Shown piece after piece: positions 56,838 to 64,000 of a stretch of 64,000 nt of DNA (position 1 is the stretch's first letter; every line of letters starts with the position of its first letter). The notes beneath the pieces are model-generated. The model worked only from the letters and a program-made list of their open reading frames with translations. It did not search any database and was not told the origin of the DNA. Source of the DNA: Mrakia gelida (taxonomy: Eukaryota; Basidiomycota; Tremellomycetes; Cystofilobasidiales; Mrakiaceae); NCBI GenBank assembly GCA_024345305.1, contig BRON01000002.1, positions 1,240,001 through 1,304,000 on the forward strand, in the 5' to 3' direction. A program made the position numbers and the translations under genes.

Positions 56838-57600
56838 ATTGCTCGACCTCGTCGCCTCTCGCTCGCTCTCTCTCCTTTCCTTCTCTCTCTTTCTCTCGTT
56901 CGCTCTCGTTCGCCCTTATACAGACCTCAAAACCAAACCACCTCCATCTTCCCACGCACACTCTCACTCTCTCTATCTCCATCTCTCGTCTGCTTCACCT
57001 TATCATTATCTCTCTCTCTCTCGACCCTCGCTTCGTTCCTTTCTTATCGATTATGCCTCTCCTTCCCTCTCCCATCAAAATATTTTCGCTGCTTTCTAGA
57101 CCTAGACTACCTTCGTTTAGATCGTATGCGTTTCTCTTCTCTATCTTTGACTGTTTCGCTCTCTCTCTCTCTTTTCCGTCTTGTATCTATCGCTCGCCTG
57201 TTTTGAGTCTTTCGATGAAATCGTCCTTCGTCTGATCCAGTCTCGATGCGCCATGACTCGCTCGCTCTTCCCTCCTGGGTCTCGTTCGCTCTCGAGGGCT
57301 AGACTGCGTCGTTCGTTTTCTCGGAATCCACAGCAAACCGAGAAAGGAAAGGAAGTCGACGAGCGACGCGCGCGAGGAGTCGAGACTCGCTTGTTGAATG
57401 AGCCTACTGACGAAACCAGGGTCATAGATGATGCAACGAGATATGGGGGTATAGAAGATGGGGTGTGTGTGCGGGTAAGGAGTTACAGATGAGAGAGAAG
57501 AAAGAGAGAGGGAGAGAGAAACAAGCAAGAGTACGAGAGAAACGAGCGAGGCGAAAGCGATCTGAAAACGAAGAAGGACGAGAGCAAACGAGAGACAAGA
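56838..57600. other. Convergent intergenic region, C2H2 gene / MTO1-SUV3
   Basis: About 760 bp with two 3' UTRs. The first half has CT dinucleotide-rich tracts (56850-57030). The second half is GA-rich near 57485-57600. Short ORFs are low complexity and are not accepted as genes. Confidence 0.4.
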
Positions 57601-60424
57601 CTACAGCAAATCCGACAACTTCGAAGCGATCCCCAACGAGACCGGTACGTTCTCCCCCGCGTACCTCTGCAGATCCTCCTCGTCTCCCGGTCTGGTGAAC
57701 TTGATCCTGTTCTTCTCATGCTCGACGACCGCCTTCCTCTTCCTCCTCAACGTCTCGATATCGTCCTTCTTGAACCCCACGGGAGGGTGCATCTTGAACG
57801 CCTCCTGAGCGGTGACTGTCTTCAGTGGCAATCCTCCTGCCTCCTGGGCTGCTTTCTTGTCCTCTGCCTGCTGATGCTTCCGTTGGCGAAGGACGGCGTT
57901 CTGGTTGGAGAGCTTGTCGAGGACGAACTGGAGGCAGGTTTCGATCGTTTCCTTGAGCTCTCGGGCTTCGGTGGGTTTGTTGAAGGAGAGAGGGATTCGG
58001 AAGGAGAGCCAGAGGTAGAGGGTTCCGAGTTGATGAGCGGTTTCGAGTCGTTCGAGGTCGGTGGGGTTGACGTAGGATGGTCGGGATTTGGGGAAGGAGG
58101 GTAGAGAGGGTCGTGGTGGAGGGGGAGGGATAGATGGTGGGTTTTTCGACGACGACGATTTGCTGGCCAGTAGGAGATCCGCCTCGCGCATCCTCAACGC
58201 GTCCTCTCTCGTCGCGTCCTTCTCCATCCAGGCGACTCGCTTGATGGTGTCGAGGATCCCAGCCTCTCGAAGGCACGCTTCGAAGTCGATGGCTTGTCCT
58301 CGGAGATGATCCGAGATGAACTTTCCTAGACGAGCCACGACGACGGGGTTGTTGGTGTTGGCCGGCGCGTTGCAGAAGAGCATCTTCTCGTCGAGGGTGA
58401 GACCGGCTCCGTGCTGTTCGACGAGTTTGGAGATCTCGATCGAGCCCTTGGGATCCTGCATGATGTAGTTGGTTCCGGTTCGAGCGAGCTTGTTGAGCGA
58501 TCCGAGGACGAAGTCGAGAGGAGTTCCCGCTCCGAAGACTCCGAGGACGCGAGCGACATCTTCGACGTGGTAGTTGAGACGAGCTCGAGGGATGATGGGG
58601 ATGGCTGCCTCATAGATGCCTCGGAGGGTCTCGAGGTCGTCGGGTTCCATCGTGGTAGCCTCTCCTTGGATTCCTGTTCCGTGAAGACCGAAACGACCAG
58701 CTCGTCCTGCGATTTGCTTGACTTGAGAGACCCGAAGAGCGACGTTCTCCTTTCCGTTGAACTTGGTGAGACCCCAGAAGATGATTCGACGGATCGTGCT
58801 GGAGTACGGAAGCGGAAAGGAGTCAGTTGGGCGTGAAGATAACGAGGATGGGAAGGTCGAAAGAGAGGAAGAAGGGAACGTAGCCAACTCACAGGTTCAG
58901 TCCCATTCCGACCGCATCACTCGCCACCATCACGTCGACTCCACTTTTCGGGTCGTTGAAGAGAGCTGCCTGCTGAGCTCGAAGCTCCGGTGGGAGAGCT
59001 CCGTACGCGACGGCGCATTGCAGTCCAGTCGCGTCCTCGATCGACTTCTTGATCTCGTAGATTCCGTTTCGAGAGAGGCGAACGACGCAGTCTCCTGGTC
59101 GAATGTTGGACCATCCTCCTAGACTCTCGGACGAGATCGACATCGGCGAGAGTCGTTGGTACCGATGAACGACGAGGTCGTCTCCAATCTCCTCCGCGAT
59201 CCTCGAGATCAAGTCGACGACGGTCTCCTCTCCGCAAAGATGAACCTCCTTCGCACAGCAGTTAAGCAGGCAAGAAGTCCACCCAGCTCCTCGATCCGGG
59301 TCTCCGATCATCTGGATCTCGTCGAAGACGGCGACGTCGTGCTCCTTCTCCGAGAGAGCGGTCATCTCGACGGTGAGAGATTCGAGTCCAGCTGCTCGGT
59401 CGACGATTCGGACCTCCTCCCCTGTAACGAGGTTGCAAGCTCGACCGACTCCGTCCATGCCTGCGATGGCTCCTCGGTTGATTCGTTCCCAGACCTCGTG
59501 AGCGAGAAGACGAAGGGGACCAGCGTAGAGACCTCGGTTGGCCTTGACGAGAGCTTTGAGAGCGTTGTAGGTCTTTCCTGAGTTCGTTGGACCGACGTGG
59601 AGGTGGATCGTCCTCTTGAGCGTTCGAGCTGTCGAAGCGGGGTACCTGAACGCTGGGAATCGAAAGTCGGTCGCAGCGGCGAGTCGAGCCAGCTTGTAGA
59701 GGGAAGCGACGGTGGGCGGCTGATCCTCCTTCGTTCGAGTGTTCGGGTGGTCGACGACCGTTCGACGTCGTTCTTCGAGAGCTTCGGGAGCCCATTCCAG
59801 AAGACGATGGAGGATGCAGATCTCCGTCGCTGCCTTCCACGATCCTCCTCGAGCGTCCTCCGCGACTGCTTCGAAGTCGAGCCTGAGCGACGCGATGTCC
59901 CACTTCCTCTCCCACGAAGAGTCCTCCCCGTTCGAGAGTTCCTCGGATGCGAACTCGAGGAATGCCTTCGCGATCCGACGGGAGTCCGCTCCCATCTGAA
60001 GTCCATTCAAGGTTCCTTCGAGACCAGATTCGGGGACGTCGTGCCTTCGAAGGCTGTCGAGGAGAAGGGCTCGGATGCTCTCCTCGTCGGCGAGAGGTCG
60101 AGAAACGATCTCGGTCTTGGCCATTTTCAGTCGACGTTTCGGAGGAGGTTTGTTGTAGTCGTCGAAGGAAGGACCGGGGTTCTCCTCAACAGGTTCGACG
60201 AGGTCTGGAGGAAGATCGAGAGCCGACGCGTTGGGATCGAGCTCCAGCTCGACTTTTCCTGATGGCGAGGAGTGAAGAGCTCGAGCCTGAGGGCGGTGAG
60301 ATTGGGTGGAGGATGAGGAGGAGAGGAGAGAGGATCGAGTGGAGAGAGGGTTGGAGGAGGTTGGACGAGGGGATGAGTTGGATTTGGACGACGAGGGAGA
60401 GGATTGCTTCAAGATCGCGTTCAT
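57601..60424 (-). CDS. SUV3: SUV3 half, possible separate product from internal start
   Basis: Alternative reading of the same frame, starting at the internal ATG 60424. It would begin [20 protein letters not shown] and continue Ser/Arg-rich, with no acidic residue, for about 55 residues to [10 protein letters not shown]. That is a textbook mitochondrial presequence with an R-A-L-H/S-S type processing site. The helicase body follows: an N-terminal helical domain, GPTNSGKT (Walker A), DEIQ (Walker B), QIAGRAGR (motif VI) and the SUV3 C-terminal region ([19 protein letters not shown]). One intron lies at about 58800-58892. Whether this is an independent start or a processed half of the fusion cannot be decided from DNA alone. 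Confidence 0.45.
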
Positions 60425-63400
60425 GACGAGGAGGAGGGAGATGGGAGTCATTCCTTGGATCCTCTTCGCGACACCCTGTGGCAAGAGAAAACAGCTCGTC
60501 AGCGAAGAAGCTCAAAAGAGAGGAGTCGAGCTTCGTGAACTCACCAAAGACCTAGGCTGATCTCGAACAAAGAGAGCTCGAGCTTCGTCCGAAAGACCTG
60601 AGATGGACGAGAAGTCGGTGTTGGCTGGGATCAAGAACTCTTCTTCGCTGTTGAAGGCGTCGATCTCGGCGTTCTGTCGAGCGTCGATGTGCTCGTAGGT
60701 TCCTGGAGGAAGAGAAAAACTGGGCGTCAACACACCTGCTCCACGCTGATTCGAAGCTCGCGTCCAAACTCACTCTGGAACGATAAACGCTCGAGGACGT
60801 TGGCGTCAAATCGTTCGAGCCCAGGAACGAGAGGTGTCAGCGACGTGAGGAGGTCTTTCTGAACCAGGAGATCCCAGGCGCTGTTGAGATATAGACCCGA
60901 AACTGAGTCAGAGCAAGGTCGAGGCGATAAGGACGAAGAAGGGTTCGAGAGACTCACGATTTGGGCTCAGTGCTCCTCGAAACGAAGTTCTCGAGTCCTT
61001 GGTCGACCCAGCGAGCGGCGGTTTGCTTCTTCGCCTGCATCAACGATCTCCCGAGGTCCATATCGGAACGAGTCGATTCGAAGGTGGCCCATCGTTCGGG
61101 CGAGATGATTCCGTGGGAGTGACCTGGAGGGATCGAAGAGTCGAGCGTCAGTCGAACGAGACGTCGACAGAAGAGAGGACGAGATCTCCTTACCCTTCGT
61201 TGTCAGCCTCAGATCAGCGTTATCGGCTCGCTGAGAAATTCTGAACTCCGATCTCGAGGTAAAGACTCGGTCTGCGAAATGGCAAGAGAGATCAGCGAGA
61301 GTTCATCGAGGAGAGAAGCTGAACGAGACAAGTTCGCTCACAAGGTTCTTCCGCTCCCTTCATAGTCAGGTCGTCGATCATGACTCCGATGTATCCATCC
61401 GATCGCTTGATGATCATCTGGGGTTTGCCTGAGAGGATCGAAAGAGACGACGTCAGTCGCAGGCGACAGGGGGACGCGTCTCAAGCTTTCGAGGACGAAC
61501 CGAGAGCAGCCAACCCAGCGTTCACTCCAGCGACGATCCCTTGACCAGCAGCCTCCTCGTATCCAGTCGTTCCGTTGATTTGACCAGCGAGGAAGAGTCC
61601 CTGAGAAGAAAGAAAAGCGTCAGCATCGCTCTCGAGGACGTCAGAGGAGGAAGACGCGACTGACCTGAACTCGTTTCGTCTCGAGGGTCGCTAGAAGTGT
61701 GAAGATGGTCAGCGAAGTATATTGGGACTACGAGGGTATCAATACTTACTTTTGAGCTCCCTGGGGTCCACGAAGTCGTACTGGAAGAGGAGAGAGAAGA
61801 GTCAGCTCTCGCGACGAACGAAAGAAGAAGCGACAAGAGGGTTCTCACCTCGACTCCGTATCCTGGTCGAACCATCGTAACCTCCTCCAAACCCTTGATC
61901 GATCTCATCACTCGTTCCTGGACCTCGGCTGGGAGAGTGACCGACATGCCTGAAGGATAGACGAGATCTGAGAAGGGAAGACGCGTCAGGCGTCGAGGTT
62001 AAATGAGGGGGAAGGGATGATGAGCTGAGCTAACCGGTATCCGTTCCTTCCGGTTCTAGCCAGACACGGTGAGAAGTAAGATGTGGATGCTTGATGACCT
62101 TGGACTCGATCGATGGACAGTAGCGAGGTCCTGGATGGACGAAAACGCGAGAAGAGATCAGAAACGAACGAACTCGGAGGAAGACAAAGAACGAACCTTT
62201 GACCGTCTCTCTGATGTGAACCGACAGGTGGAGGTTCTCCTTGACGATCCTGTTGGTCTCGGGATTCGTCTCGGTGAGGAAGCAGGGGATTTGATGGTCC
62301 TGGACGAAGAGAAAGACGCGTGAGCAAGACGCGCGTGGTCGAGATTCGAAGATCAGGAGAGAGGCTCACGAGGTTGGCACCTGCCGCTCTGAGAGCTCCT
62401 TCAGCCTCGTGCAGGTAGCTGAAAGGACGACTGTTGACTCCGTTGGGTACCTGCTCCTGAAGACCGTCGTAGTTGATGGTTCGGCCGTCGAGGCGAGGAG
62501 GGGTTCCGGTCTTGAGGCGACCGAGAGCGAAATCGAGGGAACGAAGGGATTGTGAAAGAGAGGGAGAGGATGGTGGCTCCTCATGACGACCAGCTGCGTG
62601 CGTGTCGAGTCCGAGATGGATCCTGGGAAGAGAGGATGAGGAAGGGAAGGTGAGCTGGGCGCGTCTGCGTCGAGGCTGAGCGACGAAGTGGAGCGGGTGG
62701 ACTCACTCTCCACCGAGGAACGTTCCAGTACATATCACCACCTGAGAAGACTTGATAGACTCTCCAGACTCTGCAAGAAGATATCCAGATCGAGATCAGC
62801 GACTCGATCTCTCCTCAACAGCGACTCGAAGTCGAACTATCGAACTCACCTAACCTCACTCCCTCCACCTTCCAGCCATCAGGACCTTGAGCCCAAAGCA
62901 GGTTGCTGACCGATCCAGCTTGGATCTCCAAGTTCTCGACCTTCGAAAGAGCCTCCTGCATGTTCTTCTTGTAGTCCTTCCTCGACATCTGAGCTCGATG
63001 TCCCCAACCTGCTGGACCTCGAGAGCCGTTGAGAAGGTGGAACGAGATCGCAGATTTGTCTGAGGAAGAACGAATCAGTGGAGAGATATGGTCAGTACAT
63101 TTGCTTCAGCTCGAGATAGCTTGGGATCTGGTTCGACGAGCTCGAAGGTAGGGAAGGAAGAGCAGACGAGCTCGAGCTCACTCTCCCTCTTCCTTCCTTT
63201 GAGCTCGCTCGTTCCACACAACCTTCGCCCGACTAGCGACGATCAAGAAGCAAGATCTACTCACCTCCTACTACTCCCATCAGACCTCCCAGAGCATCAA
63301 CCTCCCTGACCAAGCTTCCCTTCCCGATCCCACCTAGACTCGGGTTGCAGCTCATTTCTCCCACGGTGTCGAGTCGTTGAGTCAAGAGGATCGTCTTCGC

Positions 63401-63628
63401 TCCAGTACGAGCAGCTCCAGAAGCAGCTTCGCAACCAGCATGGCCAGCTCCTATGACGATGACATCGCAGTGATCCGAGGAGGGGGTGGAGTAGGATCGA
63501 GGGGAGAGGGAGAAGGGAGGGGAGAAGGAGGAGGAGGAGAAGGAAGGTCGAAGGAAGGAGGGAGTCGAAACGTGGCCTAAGCGATGTCGAAGAGGATTTG
63601 ACCGAGCTGAGAGCAGGAGCGATCTCAT
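57601..63628 (-). CDS. MTO1-SUV3: Fusion of MTO1 (tRNA uridine-34 modification) and SUV3 (RNA helicase), mitochondrial
   Basis: The start at 63628 gives a presequence ending RSYSTPSS. The MTO1/GidA half then has the FAD site [20 protein letters not shown], the family signature [72 protein letters not shown] and [11 protein letters not shown]. Its C-terminal helices are [20 protein letters not shown] and [23 protein letters not shown] canonical 69-nt phase-0 intron (60476-60544) joins those two pieces. The same exon then runs on, with no stop, through a basic Ser-rich linker into the SUV3 helicase: [48 protein letters not shown] and [13 protein letters not shown]. The stop is at 57601. MTO1 with MSS1 installs the xm5U34 modification; Suv3 is the degradosome helicase. 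Both halves look full length and active. Confidence 0.88.
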
Positions 63629-64000
63629 CTGCGAATAGTGGAGCCGAGTGCCGAGAGGAGGGAAGGAAAGGAAAGGGTTGTTGGGGTCGAAGGCAAGCTG
63701 GAAGGGAGGAGGAAGGTGGTGAGCTCGACGACTTTTTCGGGCGCAGAGGAGGAAGCGGCGGAAAACCCTTTCCTCGGCACCTGCAGACTGCTCGTGTCTT
63801 TTCGCTTTCTCTTGACGGTGCGAGGGTTGATTCGGACTCTCTCGTGAACGATCTTTCGATCCGTAAAAAGGAACGCGAGGTTGGCTCGCTCGACGACGCG
63901 TCGCGTTTGGCGAGAAGAGCTCAAACTGGGCGTCTCAAGGACGATTCAGATAAGTTGGTCGACAGATCTGGTCCACCAGTGGCCGGCTTGTGTACCTCCT
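63629..64000. other. Upstream region of MTO1-SUV3, window edge
   Basis: Promoter and possible 5' UTR of the fusion gene, with GACGCGTC at 63895-63902. A minus-strand ORF at 63625-63924 overlaps the start in another frame and has no recognisable content. Nothing at the right edge can be assigned. Confidence 0.35.

Noticed and set aside
63625..63924. 100-codon minus-strand ORF before MTO1
   Set aside because: It overlaps the MTO1 start in another frame and has no domain. It is best read as 5' UTR or promoter.
1..64000. CRISPR arrays, insertion sequences, retroelements, prophage or toxin genes
   Set aside because: No spaced direct repeats, terminal repeats, reverse transcriptase, integrase or transposase motifs were seen. 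The gene content is ordinary nuclear fungal.

Overview
The window is nuclear DNA of a basidiomycete fungus, most likely a red yeast of the Pucciniomycotina (Microbotryomycetes, Rhodotorula/Sporobolomyces type). I infer this from GC- and pyrimidine-rich sequence, about 25 densely packed genes on both strands, and very many short introns (GTGAGT donor, strongly uniform GCTGAC branch motif, CAG acceptor). Some gene families are also characteristic, such as CAP59/CMT1 glycosyltransferase and 'macrofage activating glycoprotein'. There is no rRNA, CRISPR, insertion sequence or transposon that I can recognise, and no convincing tRNA gene. All gene models below were joined by eye from splice signals and conserved family motifs; exon edges in the better-known families are firm, others less so.

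Layout. 1-3588 (+) is the 3' part of a UBP2-like deubiquitinase. 3965-6542 (-) is a CAP59/CMT1-type mannosyltransferase, and 6918-9157 (-) is ESCRT-I Vps23. 9584-11835 (+) is a NYN-domain protein, 12699-15565 (-) a PUF-like protein, and 16242-18159 (+) Elongin-A, followed by a spliced tail region. 19187-21810 (+) is a GPI-anchored glycoprotein and 22159-23067 (+) an orphan. 23264-25634 (-) mitochondrial GatA and 25801-27670 (+) ARG7 form a divergent pair. Then come SYS1 (28095-29203, -), an RRM-like protein (29392-32674, +), a bifunctional PFK2/FBPase2 (32897-36081, -) and dynactin p27 (36409-37471, +).

37953-40055 (+) holds three tandem related small genes with predicted mitochondrial presequences and conserved intron positions. 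They are followed by a beta-helix/WSC cell-surface protein (40172-43612, -), a His-rich single-pass membrane protein (44376-47045, -), TRM11 (47705-50276, -), an AIR1/2 zinc-knuckle protein (50591-53769, +) and a Q-rich C2H2 factor (54190-56837, +).

The most striking locus is 57601-63628 (-). A complete MTO1/GidA-type mitochondrial tRNA-modification protein runs, without a stop and through a phase-0 intron, into a complete SUV3 mitochondrial RNA helicase. The SUV3 half has its own presequence-like start. This is a fusion or polyprotein joining mitochondrial tRNA wobble modification to the mitochondrial RNA degradation helicase.

Other unexplained signals are strong enrichment of the palindrome GACGCGTC, mostly inside introns; many microexons, down to 6 nt; a zero-length-exon (recursive splice) arrangement in the C2H2 gene; a GC-AG intron in UBP2; and a likely frameshift in the first copy of the tandem triplet.
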